From contig NZ_FMHU01000001.1 in the NCBI RefSeq assembly GCF_900091415.1, forward strand, positions 2,852,001-2,916,000: DNA of 64,000 bases. Reading direction: 5' to 3'. Position 1 is the stretch's first letter; each line of letters opens with the position of its first letter. Positions 1 to 10,936 of the stretch are shown one piece after another. The stretch is from Micromonospora inyonensis (GTDB lineage Bacteria > Actinomycetota > Actinomycetes > Mycobacteriales > Micromonosporaceae). The position numbers and the translations under genes were made by a program. A model generated the notes under the pieces. It had not been told where the DNA came from, searched no databases, and worked only from the letters and a program-made list of their open reading frames with translations.

Positions 1-1
1 C

Positions 2-214
2 GCGCCGGGGCAGGGCGCGCAGTTCCGGCTCACCCTGCCGGCCCGCGCCGGGGACCGGCTGACCACCTCGCCGCTGCGGCTGGTGCCCGCCGACGCCACG
101 CTGCCCTTCGGTGGCCCTCGCGACGGGGAACTGCTGGCCATCGGTCCCGGGCCCGGCGGGGCCCTGGCGATCGGCCCGGCGACCGACGGCGAGCGGGCCG
201 AGGTCGGGCCGTGA
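2..214 (+). CDS. mtrB: Sensor histidine kinase MtrB, C-terminal end (partial)
   Basis: Only the last 70 codons are in the window; the gene starts upstream. The visible protein begins APGQGAQFRLTLP, which resembles the end of the ATPase domain of a histidine kinase (the GAxFxLTLP strand), followed by a short Pro/Gly-rich tail. MtrB is the membrane sensor of the MtrAB two-component system, which controls cell-wall and division genes in actinobacteria. The stop codon overlaps the GTG start of lpqB by 4 nt (GTGA), the usual mtrA-mtrB-lpqB arrangement. The assignment depends on this order and on the short C-terminal match. Confidence 0.8.
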   Translation, partial: APGQGAQFRLTLPARAGDRLTTSPLRLVPADATLPFGGPRDGELLAIGPGPGGALAIGPATDGERAEVGP

Positions 215-2043
215 ACCGGCGGCTGGTGGCGGCGCTGCTTGCCGGGGTGCTGCTGGCCGCCGGGCTGGGGGGCTGCGGGATACCGCAGTTCTCCGAGGTG
301 CGGGTGGACGGCCCGGGGCCGGTCGGGGAGGCCGGCTCGGTCGACGGCCGCCCCAGCGAGCCGCCGCCGCGCGGTGCCAGCGGCAGCGACTCGGCCGCGT
401 TCATCCGTAACTTCCTCGCCGCCCCGGCCGGCGAGGCGAACCGGGCGTACGACCGGGTGTTGCAGTTCATCGCCCCGGAGGACCGGGACCGGCTCCAGGA
501 GAAGCAGGGCAGCGACTTTGCGGTGAACGTGGTCCGCCTGCTCGACGACCCGGTGACCACGGTGAACCCGCAGGGCACCACCGGCGAGGAGGCCACCTTC
601 TCGGTCCGGGTGACCGTGCAGCAGGTGGGGCTGCTGCGGGCCAACGGCACCCTCGCGCCCCCGGTGGCCACCGAGACGGAGTACCAGTTCAACCTGCGGG
701 CCGCCGCGCCGGCCGGGTCGGACGACGACGACGCCGGCTACTACGTCGTGGACCCGCCGAGCACGCTGCTCCTCAGCGACCAGGCGCTCCAGATGTTTTA
801 CCGGCCCTCGACGATCTACTTCTGGAACTCCAACCAGACCCGGCTCGTCCCGGACCAGCGGTACCTCCCCCTCGCGGTGCCGAAGGAGCGCCGGGTCACC
901 GAGGTGGTCGGCTGGCTCACCGACGGCCCGTCGGAGTGGCTCGCCCCGACCGTCACCCGGCTGCCCGACGGCGCCCAACTGATCAACAACGCCACCGAGA
1001 CCGACGGTCGGTGGGAGATCGACATCGCCATGTCGGGCGAGGACGGGGCCAAGTTCGACCGGCTCGTCACCCAGCTCGCCTGGTCGCTGCCGGACCTCGA
1101 CGGCCCGCTGGAGCTGAAGGTCCGCAACCAGACCCGCCGGAAGGTCGCAAGCGCCGCCCAGCACCGGCTCGCCAACCCCGTGTACCCGGTCCGGCAGGAC
1201 CCGCAACGGTTCTGCGTGTACGAGGGGGTGGTGCGCCCGCTGGCGTTCCTCGGCGAGATCAGCGGCACCGACCCGGTCGCCCAAGCGGACAACCGCGACG
1301 TCGTCTCCGCCGGACTCAGCCGGGCCGGGGACCGGATCCTCGCCGCGCTCGTGGTGGCCGACGGCCGGCGTCAGCGGCTCGCGGTGGGCAGCGGGGCGGC
1401 CCCGGTACGGGTCACCGCCCGCAGCGCCGCGACGTACGGCTCGATCGGTCGGCCGGTCTGGCTGAAGACCCCGGACACCCGGGGCGCACACGGGCTGGTG
1501 GTGGCCGACGGCCGGCTCCACCGCTTCGACAGCGCCGCCCATCTCACCCCGGTGCCGCTGATCGTTCCCGGTCCGGTCACCGCGGTCGCCGCCGCACTGG
1601 ACGGGCACCGGATCGCGCTGGTCGTCGGTGGCCGGCTGTACGTGGCGGCGGTGAGCGTGGACGGCGGTGGGGTCACCGTCGGGCCGACCCGTCAGGTGCC
1701 CACCTCGCTGACCGCGCTCACCGCGGTGGACTGGGCCGGGGAGTCCCGGCTGGTCCTGGCCGGCGCGCAGGGCCAGCCGGCGGTCTACGAGGTGAGCGTG
1801 GACGGGGCCGGGGCCGAGGTCGCGCTCCGGACCGACCTCGGTGCGAAGGTCACCCACCTGGCGAGCTACCCGGACAATCCGGTCGTCCCGTTCGCCCGCA
1901 GCCCGGTGATGTACGAGGCGAACCGGGTCACCTGGGCCGGGCCGCCGCTCGCCCAGGTCCTGCGGGAGCAGGTCCAGGGGATCGGGCCGGCGGGTGCCGA
2001 GGCCACACCGGGCAGTCCGACCGCCCCGTTCTTCCTCTACTGA
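211..2043 (+). CDS. lpqB: Lipoprotein LpqB, GerMN domain
   Basis: A 610-residue exported lipoprotein. Residues 1-22 form a lipoprotein signal peptide with lipobox LGGC, so Cys22 is the expected lipidation site. A GerMN-type domain lies in the middle (roughly residues 190-310) and the C-terminal half resembles the LpqB beta-propeller domain. In actinobacteria LpqB acts with MtrB and modulates signalling by the MtrAB system at the cell surface. The GTG start overlaps the mtrB stop, which supports both the start and translational coupling. Length and layout are normal for the family. Confidence 0.93.
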   Translation: MNRRLVAALLAGVLLAAGLGGCGIPQFSEVRVDGPGPVGEAGSVDGRPSEPPPRGASGSDSAAFIRNFLAAPAGEANRAYDRVLQFIAPEDRDRLQEKQGSDFAVNVVRLLDDPVTTVNPQGTTGEEATFSVRVTVQQVGLLRANGTLAPPVATETEYQFNLRAAAPAGSDDDDAGYYVVDPPSTLLLSDQALQMFYRPSTIYFWNSNQTRLVPDQRYLPLAVPKERRVTEVVGWLTDGPSEWLAPTVTRLPDGAQLINNATETDGRWEIDIAMSGEDGAKFDRLVTQLAWSLPDLDGPLELKVRNQTRRKVASAAQHRLANPVYPVRQDPQRFCVYEGVVRPLAFLGEISGTDPVAQADNRDVVSAGLSRAGDRILAALVVADGRRQRLAVGSGAAPVRVTARSAATYGSIGRPVWLKTPDTRGAHGLVVADGRLHRFDSAAHLTPVPLIVPGPVTAVAAALDGHRIALVVGGRLYVAAVSVDGGGVTVGPTRQVPTSLTALTAVDWAGESRLVLAGAQGQPAVYEVSVDGAGAEVALRTDLGAKVTHLASYPDNPVVPFARSPVMYEANRVTWAGPPLAQVLREQVQGIGPAGAEATPGSPTAPFFLY

Positions 2044-2048
2044 TCCGC

Positions 2049-2753
2049 ATGCCGGGCGGCCTCTGGGCGGATCTCGCCGACCTGGTGCTGCCGGTGGAGT
2101 GCGCCGGCTGCCGGGCCCGGCGGGTCCCGCTGCGGCACGGCGTCTGCGCCGACTGCGTGGCCACGCTGGGCGCGTTGCGACCCGTTCCGGTACGCCCCGA
2201 CCCCGCCCCCGCCGGCCTTCCGCCCTGCGTCGCCCTCGGCGCGTACGACGGTGTGCTGCGGGAGGTGCTGCTGGCGTACAAGGAACGGGGCCGGCACGGC
2301 CTGGCCCGGCCGCTGGGCGGGTTACTGGCCGAGGTGGTGGCGGCGGCGGTCGGCGAGGTCCGGCCGGTGCTGCTGGTGCCGGTGCCGGACACGGCCGAGG
2401 CGGCGCGGGCGCGCTACGGCGACCATCTCGGACGGCTGGCCCGGCACGCCGCCGCCCGGCTGCGTGCGGCGGGCTGGCCGGTACGGGTGCGGCGGCCGGT
2501 GCGGGCCCTGCCCCGACCGGACTCGGTGGGGCTGGACAGCGCTGGCCGGGCGGCGGCCGCAGCCGCGGCGTTCCGGCTGCGGGCGTGGCCCCCGGCCGGT
2601 CCGGCCGAGCCGGGCGGCTCCGTGGTGGTGCTCGACGACATCCTCACCACCGGGGCCACCCTGGCGGCGGTCGGTGGGGTGCTCGGGGCGGCCGGGCTGC
2701 CACCCGCCGTGGCGGCGGTGCTCGCCGCGACCCGGAGACGACGGCCAAGGTGA
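2049..2753 (+). CDS. comF: ComF family phosphoribosyltransferase-like protein
   Basis: A 234-residue protein with an N-terminal four-cysteine cluster (CAGC then CADC about 15 residues later) that probably binds zinc. A C-terminal type I phosphoribosyltransferase fold carries the PRPP loop VVVLDDILTTGAT. ComF proteins are linked to DNA uptake in naturally competent bacteria; their role in actinomycetes is unclear. The ATG start lies 5 nt after the lpqB stop, so it is probably in the same operon. It contains a rare TTA leucine codon at 2322-2324, so translation may depend on the bldA tRNA. Confidence 0.88.
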   Translation: MPGGLWADLADLVLPVECAGCRARRVPLRHGVCADCVATLGALRPVPVRPDPAPAGLPPCVALGAYDGVLREVLLAYKERGRHGLARPLGGLLAEVVAAAVGEVRPVLLVPVPDTAEAARARYGDHLGRLARHAAARLRAAGWPVRVRRPVRALPRPDSVGLDSAGRAAAAAAAFRLRAWPPAGPAEPGGSVVVLDDILTTGATLAAVGGVLGAAGLPPAVAAVLAATRRRRPR

Positions 2754-2995
2754 CTCTCCGTGGTTCCGTTTCACCCCTTGGTGACCGAGCTGTGAAATTC
2801 TCTGGTCTGCCATGACAACCGGGGGTGACTGGTTGGCGAGGAGGAGTTAGCGTTTCGGTGTCGGGGGTAGGAGGGGTTCCATCCACCGCTCCCGGCGTGG
2901 AAGGAGGCGTAGCCGTAGCAACCGGTCGACGCCGCAGGGATGCTCCCAGGGTCGACCGGATCAGGATCGAAGACCATCCGATCAAGGGAGGTCAC

Positions 2996-3622
2996 GTGGA
3001 CATCGTGGTCAAGGGCCGTAACGTCGAAGTGCCGGACCATTACCGGGTACACGTAGCAGAGAAGCTTGCCAAGATCGAGCGTTACGACCACAAGCTCATC
3101 CGGGTCGACGTCGAGTTGTTCCACGAGCGCAACCCGCGTCAGGCGGACCACTGCCAGCGCGTCGAGATCACCTGCGTGTCGCGCGGGCCGGTGGTGCGGG
3201 CGGAGGCCTGCACCAACGACTTCTACAGCGCGCTGGACGCCGCCATCGCCAAGTTGGACACCCGGCTCCGCCGGGCGGCCGACCGCCGCCGCGTCCACCG
3301 GGGACGGCACGCGCCGATCTCCGTCGCCGCCGCCACCGCCGGCCTGCCGGTCGCGGACCTCGGTGAGCCCACGCTCTCCACCAACGCGTCCACCACCGCC
3401 ACCGCGGTCGCCGAGCGGGACGAGGAGCCCGACGACCAGCCCTGGCACATCGCGCGGGAGAAGGTGCACCCCGCCCAGCCGATGACCGTCGACGACGCCC
3501 TGTTCGAGATGGAACTCGTCGGTCACGACTTCTATCTGTTCCAGAACAAGGAGTCCGGCCGGCCGTGCGTGGTCTACCGCCGGCACGCCTACGACTACGG
3601 GCTCATCTCCCTCGACCTCTGA
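2996..3622 (+). CDS. hpf: Ribosome hibernation-promoting factor, long form
   Basis: A 208-residue long-form HPF. Residues 1-110 are the ribosome-binding S30AE/YfiA domain (starts MDIVVKGRNVEVPDHYR). A variable linker follows, and the C-terminal ~55 residues are the dimerisation domain (VDDALFEMELVGHDFYLFQNKESG). Long HPF joins two 70S ribosomes into inactive 100S dimers in stationary phase or stress. The GTG at 2996 was chosen because a strong ribosome site (GGGAGG) ends 4-5 nt before it and homologues start at this residue. The frame stays open upstream to 2825 but that part has no family similarity. Confidence 0.93.
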   Translation: MDIVVKGRNVEVPDHYRVHVAEKLAKIERYDHKLIRVDVELFHERNPRQADHCQRVEITCVSRGPVVRAEACTNDFYSALDAAIAKLDTRLRRAADRRRVHRGRHAPISVAAATAGLPVADLGEPTLSTNASTTATAVAERDEEPDDQPWHIAREKVHPAQPMTVDDALFEMELVGHDFYLFQNKESGRPCVVYRRHAYDYGLISLDL

Positions 3623-3629
3623 GTCCCCC

Positions 3630-3662
3630 GGCGGGGGGTCGCTCGTACCGCGGCCCCCCGCC
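3630..3662. terminator. GC-rich hairpin between convergent hpf and GNAT genes
   Basis: A perfect 9-bp inverted repeat (GGCGGGGGG at 3630-3638, CCCCCCGCC at 3654-3662) with a 15-nt loop sits just after the hpf stop, between convergent genes. It has no strong U tract, as is common in actinomycetes, and could serve both directions. Confidence 0.5.
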
Positions 3663-3758
3663 CCACCCCCTCCGCGCGCCGACTCCGGGGGTCGGCGGCG
3701 ACGGCCTCCGATCCGCGGCCAGCCCCCGGAAGCGGCAGCGGGAGGGTGGAGGTGCGGA

Positions 3759-4886
3759 TCAGGGGCGGCCGGGCGGGTCCGGACGGTCGGTGGGAAGAAG
3801 GGCGTAGAGCACCGAGTCGACGCGGGTGCCGTCCGGGCCCGGTAGGCGCCCACGCTGGATCCCCTCCCGGCGGAAACCGGCCTCCTCCAGTACCCGCTGC
3901 GGCGCCACGTTCTCCGGCCGGCAGCCGGCCCACAGCCGGGCCACACCCGCCGTGTCGAACGCCCAGTCGACCATCAGGCGCACGCCTCGGGTGAGCAGGC
4001 CACGCCCGCGCCATTCGGGCAGCATGCTCGCGCCGAGCATGGCCTGACGGATCAGCGGTTCGTCGTACCGCAGGGCGAGGCCGCCCCCCGCCTCGCCGGT
4101 GGCCACGTCGACCACGACCAGATCCGCCACGGTGCCGACCAGCCAGTTGCTCGCCGCCATCCGGCACCGCCGCTCGACCTCGGGCCGGGTGGGGGTCTCC
4201 GGTGGAACCCGGTTGGCGACCACCTCGGGGCGGGTGTGCAACCGGTACATCAGGTCCACGTCGTCCGGGCCGGTCGGGCGTAGGGCGACCACGCCGTCGG
4301 TGAGCCCGTCGGGCGGGAGGTCCGGCAGGAGCCGGGGCGCCGGTCCGGGCGGGTCGTCGGCGAGACGTACCCAGGCGATCGAGTCGCAGCGCCCGCCGCC
4401 GCGCTGTGGGCTGGCGGCCCGGCGTACCCCCTCGTGCCGGTAGCCGGCGGCCAGCGCGACCCGCTGGCTGGCCGCGTTCTCCCCGTGGGTGAACAGTTCC
4501 AGCCGGACGAGGCCGGTGGCGAACGCGTGCCCGGTCAGCGCCCGGACGGCGGCGGTGGCCACGCCCCGACCCCGGGCCCACGGTGCCGTCCAGTAGCCGA
4601 TCTCCGCCTGCCGGCGCATGGGCACCAGCCGGTCGATGCCCACCGCGCCGAGGAGCCGGTCGGAGTCCGGATCGGCGACGGCGTACGCCATCCCGCCGTC
4701 GGCCCAGACCGCCGGAGCGGCCTCGTCGACCCACCAGCGGGCGGTCGCCTCGGTGTACGGGCTGGGCAGCGCAGGCAGGAAGCGCTGGGTGAGCGGGTCG
4801 TCGCAGCCGGCGGTTATGTCGGCGACGTCGGTGTCCCGGTAGGGCCGCAGCCGCACCCCGTCGCCCTCGATCACCTGTGCTTGCAT
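3759..4886 (-). CDS. Double-domain GNAT N-acetyltransferase
   Basis: A 375-residue protein made of two GNAT acetyltransferase domains of the RimJ/RimL type (about residues 1-175 and 185-365). Each half has the acetyl-CoA binding region: APWARGRGVATAAVRAL in the first, PEWRGRGLLTRGVRLM in the second. The substrate cannot be read from sequence; relatives acetylate protein N-termini or small amines. The ATG at 4886 has a good upstream ribosome site (GGGGGAC). The next gene upstream on the same strand is a second double-GNAT gene, so the pair probably arose by duplication and may be cotranscribed. Confidence 0.85.
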   Translation of the reverse strand: MQAQVIEGDGVRLRPYRDTDVADITAGCDDPLTQRFLPALPSPYTEATARWWVDEAAPAVWADGGMAYAVADPDSDRLLGAVGIDRLVPMRRQAEIGYWTAPWARGRGVATAAVRALTGHAFATGLVRLELFTHGENAASQRVALAAGYRHEGVRRAASPQRGGGRCDSIAWVRLADDPPGPAPRLLPDLPPDGLTDGVVALRPTGPDDVDLMYRLHTRPEVVANRVPPETPTRPEVERRCRMAASNWLVGTVADLVVVDVATGEAGGGLALRYDEPLIRQAMLGASMLPEWRGRGLLTRGVRLMVDWAFDTAGVARLWAGCRPENVAPQRVLEEAGFRREGIQRGRLPGPDGTRVDSVLYALLPTDRPDPPGRP

Positions 4887-4905
4887 CTCGTCCCCCGTTC
4901 CGGTG

Positions 4906-6072
4906 TCAGATCGACTGTCCGGCCTGGTCCCCGGCGAGCAGCGCGCCCACCCAGGCGTCGACGCGCGTGTCGCGGAACACGATGGCCCCCCGGGAGACGC
5001 CCTCCATCCGGAAGCCGGCCTTCTCGGCGGCCCGCCGCGAGGCGGTGTTGCCGACGTTGGCCCGCCACTCGATCCGGGCCAGGCCGAGGGTGGTGAACCC
5101 CCAGGTGGACACCGCGGCCAGCGCGGCCGGCAGGTAGCCCCGACCGCGTGCGTGCGGTGCGGTCAGGAAGCCGACGTCGCCCAGGGCCGGGTCCACCGGT
5201 GAGATGCGCAGGTCGACGTTGGCCACGTACGCGTCGTCGGGGTCGACGACGGCGAAGCAGGCGGCCCGCCCGTCCGCCCAGGTCGACCGGTGGTAGGCGA
5301 GGTACGCCTCGGCGTCCGAGCGCTGGTACGGGTCGGGCACGCTGGTCCAGCGCACGGTCTCCGGATCCCGGCAGGTGGCCACGACGGCGTCCAGGTCCCG
5401 CTCGTCCATCGCGCGTAGCCGTAGCTCGACCGGGCCGGCGGTGGCGAACAGTTCGGGGTGCGGACGACCGAAGACCGCCGCACGGCGGGCCACCAGGGTG
5501 CCCGGTCCGGCCGGGCCGACCGCGCCCGGCTCGGGCACCTCGCCGGGCAGCAGCGAGCCGATCCAGCCGTCCGTGGGGCCCTCCGGCGGTGGCGCGGCCA
5601 GCCGGAGCCGGCCGTCGACGTGGAAGCCGGCGCGCAGCGCCGCCAGCCGGGAGGCGTGGTTGCCCAGCCCGGCCTGCCAGATGATCCGGCGCAGCTCCAG
5701 CCGGTCGAACGCCCACCGGGCCACCGCCCGGGTCGCCCGCGCGGCGAGGTTGCGCCCCCGGGCCCACGGGGCGGTCCAGTACCCGATCTCGCCCGAGCGC
5801 AGGGCGTGGTTGATGCTGACCAGCCCGCAGGAACCGAGCAGCTCGCCGCTGCCGGCGTCGCAGGCGGCGAAGGCCGCCGAGGTGCCGTCGGCCCAGCCCT
5901 TCGGAGCGAGGTCGCTCACGAAGTTCAGGGCGTGCTCCGGCAGGTACGGCCGGGGTACCGTGGTCCAGCGCTGGATGTCCGGGTCCTGGCAGGCCCGGTG
6001 CACGTCACCGGCGTCGGTGGGGCGCCACGGGCGCAACAGCAGGCCGTCCTCGATGATCTCCACAGGCTCCAC
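4906..6072 (-). CDS. Double-domain GNAT N-acetyltransferase (paralogue)
   Basis: About 388 residues with two RimJ/RimL-like GNAT domains, each containing the acetyl-CoA loop (APWARGRNLAARATRAV and APHARGRGYLPAALAAV). It ends 19 nt before the start of the neighbouring double-GNAT gene on the same strand. The open frame extends upstream to 6189, but family similarity begins at VEIIEDGLLLRPW. GTG at 6072 or GTG at 6063 are therefore the likely starts; 6072 is given here. Substrate unknown. Confidence 0.8.
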   Translation of the reverse strand: MEPVEIIEDGLLLRPWRPTDAGDVHRACQDPDIQRWTTVPRPYLPEHALNFVSDLAPKGWADGTSAAFAACDAGSGELLGSCGLVSINHALRSGEIGYWTAPWARGRNLAARATRAVARWAFDRLELRRIIWQAGLGNHASRLAALRAGFHVDGRLRLAAPPPEGPTDGWIGSLLPGEVPEPGAVGPAGPGTLVARRAAVFGRPHPELFATAGPVELRLRAMDERDLDAVVATCRDPETVRWTSVPDPYQRSDAEAYLAYHRSTWADGRAACFAVVDPDDAYVANVDLRISPVDPALGDVGFLTAPHARGRGYLPAALAAVSTWGFTTLGLARIEWRANVGNTASRRAAEKAGFRMEGVSRGAIVFRDTRVDAWVGALLAGDQAGQSI

Positions 6073-6243
6073 CGAGCAATCGTGCCCGACCGTTCGCGCT
6101 GGGCGTAACCGGATATCGCCGTGCACACGGCCGGGGACGCGTGTCTTGTGTCGGTTTCCGTGGACCTCACGTACGCCACCAGTGACCATTGGGCCGACGG
6201 AACGCCTACGATGGTTCGAGACTGTCTAGGGGAGCGTTGATCC

Positions 6244-9159
<2,916 letters not shown>

Positions 9160-9174
9160 CCGCGACCACGACCC

Positions 9175-9208
9175 GAGGGGCGTCCACCGCACGCGGTGGG
9201 CGCCCCTC
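9175..9208 (+). terminator. Hairpin terminator after secA
   Basis: An inverted repeat (GAGGGGCGTCCACCG with CGGTGGGCGCCCCTC, one mismatch) and a 4-nt loop lie 16 nt after the secA stop. It forms a long GC-rich stem of the actinomycete terminator type without a clean U tract. Confidence 0.65.
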
Positions 9209-9312
9209 GCGGCGTCTTCCCGGGCGTCGGCCCGCGGCCAGCGGACCGGGGGAGCAGGGCTGTGCTTCCGGTATCGGCTCGCCGCCGGCGGCCCGGCCGG
9301 CGGAGCGGGGTG

Positions 9313-9909
9313 TCAGAGGACCTGGAGAACGGCGCAGATCCAGCCCGGCCCCCGGCGTTCCAGGCGGAGCGCCATCGCCCAGCTCCGCCCGTTCGGGGCG
9401 GCGAGCACGGCGGCGGCCTCGATCGCGGCCGGCTGTGGCTGGCACACCCGGAGCCGGCGCAGGCGCACCATCGGGCGGGTGGCCCGTCGCCGGACCGGCC
9501 CGAGCCGGGAGGTGGCCAGGGCGAGCTGCTCCAGCACGTCGGCCGTGCGCAGCGGGTCGGTGAGGGGGCGGATCTGGCCCGGCGGCCGGTAACCGTTGAC
9601 GACCTCCAGGCAGGTGGACAGGAAGCGGTGCGCGGCGCGGGTGGCCTCCGGGGTGGCGGTGGCGGGCGGCGCGGCAGCGGGCGCGGCCGGCCGGGGCGGG
9701 TGCGGCGCGGTGGGTCGGTGTGCGGGCCGCCCGGCGGGCCGACCCCCGCCCGGGCGGCTGGCGTCGACCAGGTCGAGGGCGAGCTGGGCAGCGGTCGGAC
9801 GCGGCCAGAGGTCGGCGAGCCGATCGTCGGCGAACGGCGGTTCGAGGGGTGGCGCGGGCCGCAACCGGACCGGGGGACGTGGTGGCACCGGACGGCGGGA
9901 GTCGACCAT
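9313..9909 (-). CDS. Rv3235-family protein (DUF6459-like)
   Basis: A 198-residue protein with a disordered Pro/Arg/Ala-rich N-terminal half and a folded C-terminal half (TRAAHRFLSTCLEVVNGYRPPGQIRPL, then RRLRVCQPQPAAIEAAAVL ending in WICAVLQVL). This pattern fits the actinobacterial Rv3235 family found near secA; its function is unknown. The ATG at 9909 has a good ribosome site (AGGGGGA). Two copies of GTTTGCCT spaced exactly 10 bp (plus-strand reading) lie 21-38 nt before the start. The same motif is in front of the BldC-like gene upstream, so the two genes are probably co-regulated. Confidence 0.75.
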   Translation of the reverse strand: MVDSRRPVPPRPPVRLRPAPPLEPPFADDRLADLWPRPTAAQLALDLVDASRPGGGRPAGRPAHRPTAPHPPRPAAPAAAPPATATPEATRAAHRFLSTCLEVVNGYRPPGQIRPLTDPLRTADVLEQLALATSRLGPVRRRATRPMVRLRRLRVCQPQPAAIEAAAVLAAPNGRSWAMALRLERRGPGWICAVLQVL

Positions 9910-9929
9910 CAGATCCCCCTGATTCCTTC

Positions 9930-9947
9930 GTTTGCCTACGTTTGCCT
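9930..9947 (-). promoter_or_regulatory. 10-bp phased direct repeat before Rv3235-like gene
   Basis: GTTTGCCT occurs at 9930-9937 and 9940-9947 with an exact 10-bp period (one helical turn). The repeat sits 21-38 nt upstream of the minus-strand start at 9909. It matches the repeat before the neighbouring BldC-like gene and is a likely operator. Confidence 0.5.
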
Positions 9948-10009
9948 CCGACAGCCTTCATCTTCGGGCATGGAACAGCCCCGGTCAATGTCTGCGGGTG
10001 ACCCGTCCG

Positions 10010-10240
10010 TTACTCGGTGGCCTCGCGTTCGCTGAGCGGGTTGGCCCGCACCCACTCCGCGGTCTCGGCGTACTTGCGCTGGATGTACTCCTCCAACCGG
10101 ACGCGTTCCACCCGCCACTGCCCCCGGCCGCCGATCTTGATGGCGGGCAGTTCTCCGCTGCGGACCATGTGGTAGACCTGCGAGTCGGTGACGTTGAGTT
10201 CGGCCGCCACGTCGGACAGCAGCAGGAACCTCGGTTCCAT
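10010..10240 (-). CDS. BldC/excisionase-type helix-turn-helix DNA-binding protein
   Basis: A 76-residue protein almost entirely made of a MerR/excisionase-type winged helix (HTH_17). It reads [40 protein letters not shown], followed by a helix ending EYIQRK. It resembles BldC and other small developmental regulators that bind direct repeats as head-to-tail chains; it is not close enough to name as BldC. The ATG at 10240 has a GAGAGG ribosome site. Two or three GTTTGCC-like repeats at exact 10-bp spacing lie just upstream, suggesting autoregulation. It is on the same strand as the Rv3235-like gene. Confidence 0.82.
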   Translation of the reverse strand: MEPRFLLLSDVAAELNVTDSQVYHMVRSGELPAIKIGGRGQWRVERVRLEEYIQRKYAETAEWVRANPLSEREATE

Positions 10241-10253
10241 GTCGGACCTCTCG

Positions 10254-10280
10254 CGTTGCCGGCGTTTGCCTCAGTTTGCC
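10254..10280 (-). promoter_or_regulatory. 10-bp phased direct repeats before BldC-like gene
   Basis: GTTTGCC is present at 10264-10270 and 10274-10280. A weaker copy (5 of 7 bases, ending TTGCC) is at 10254-10260, all in 10-bp register. The array is 14-40 nt before the start at 10240, the right place for a repressor site. The same motif occurs before the gene starting at 9909. Confidence 0.5.
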
Positions 10281-10417
10281 ACCGGTCGGGCCGGAGGCGC
10301 ACCGGCGCGGCGCGGGGCTGCCTTTCCGCCGGCCGCCGCGGGTGTACTACGGTCACGGCGTCCGGCACGGCCGGCGTCCCGGCCGGACACCGGCCGGCCT
10401 CGAGCGGGGAGACCAGG

Positions 10418-10927
10418 GTGACCGAGAACCTTGTCCGGGTGTACGTACCGGCGACCGTACCGATGCTGACCCGGCTGCGCGACGCGGGCCTCCCGGCCGG
10501 CGCGGTGCACGCGGTGACCCCCGGCCTGCGCGAGTGGTACGCCGAGGGCGACGAGGAGGAGCTGGAGTACGTCGCCTTCACCCGGGCCGCCCAGGACGCG
10601 CTCCGGCTGCTGCACGACGACCCGTCCGCGCCCCGGCGTCGCGTGGTGGTCTCGGCCGACGTGCCGGCCGCCGCGCTGGGCCGGCCGGACGGCGAGCTCG
10701 GCTCCAGCATCGTCGACCTGGCCCGGCCGGTCGGAGTGCGGGCGGTGGCCGCCCTGCACGTCGACGGGGAGGAGGCGGTCACGGACGTCACCGCCGCCGC
10801 GGAGGTCGTCGACCGGGCGCTCGCCGGGGACGAGGACGCCCAGTTCACCGTCGACGGAGTGGAGGACCACGAGCTGGAGTGGTACGACCCCTCCGAGCTG
10901 GACCTGCTGCTCCGTACCGCCTCCTGA
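10418..10927 (+). CDS. DUF6912-family protein
   Basis: A 169-residue soluble protein starting [24 protein letters not shown], with an alpha/beta pattern and an acidic C-terminus ([17 protein letters not shown]). It fits a conserved actinobacterial family of unknown function (DUF6912). GTG at 10418 is preceded by CGGGGAGACC, a fair ribosome site. The gene is divergent from the BldC-like gene and convergent with the membrane-protein gene that follows. No catalytic motif is recognisable. Confidence 0.75.
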   Translation: MTENLVRVYVPATVPMLTRLRDAGLPAGAVHAVTPGLREWYAEGDEEELEYVAFTRAAQDALRLLHDDPSAPRRRVVVSADVPAAALGRPDGELGSSIVDLARPVGVRAVAALHVDGEEAVTDVTAAAEVVDRALAGDEDAQFTVDGVEDHELEWYDPSELDLLLRTAS

Positions 10928-10936
10928 GCGCGCCGG

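Noticed and set aside
2825-2995. N-terminal extension of hpf
   Set aside because: The frame is open but the extension has no similarity to HPF and a strong ribosome site marks GTG 2996.
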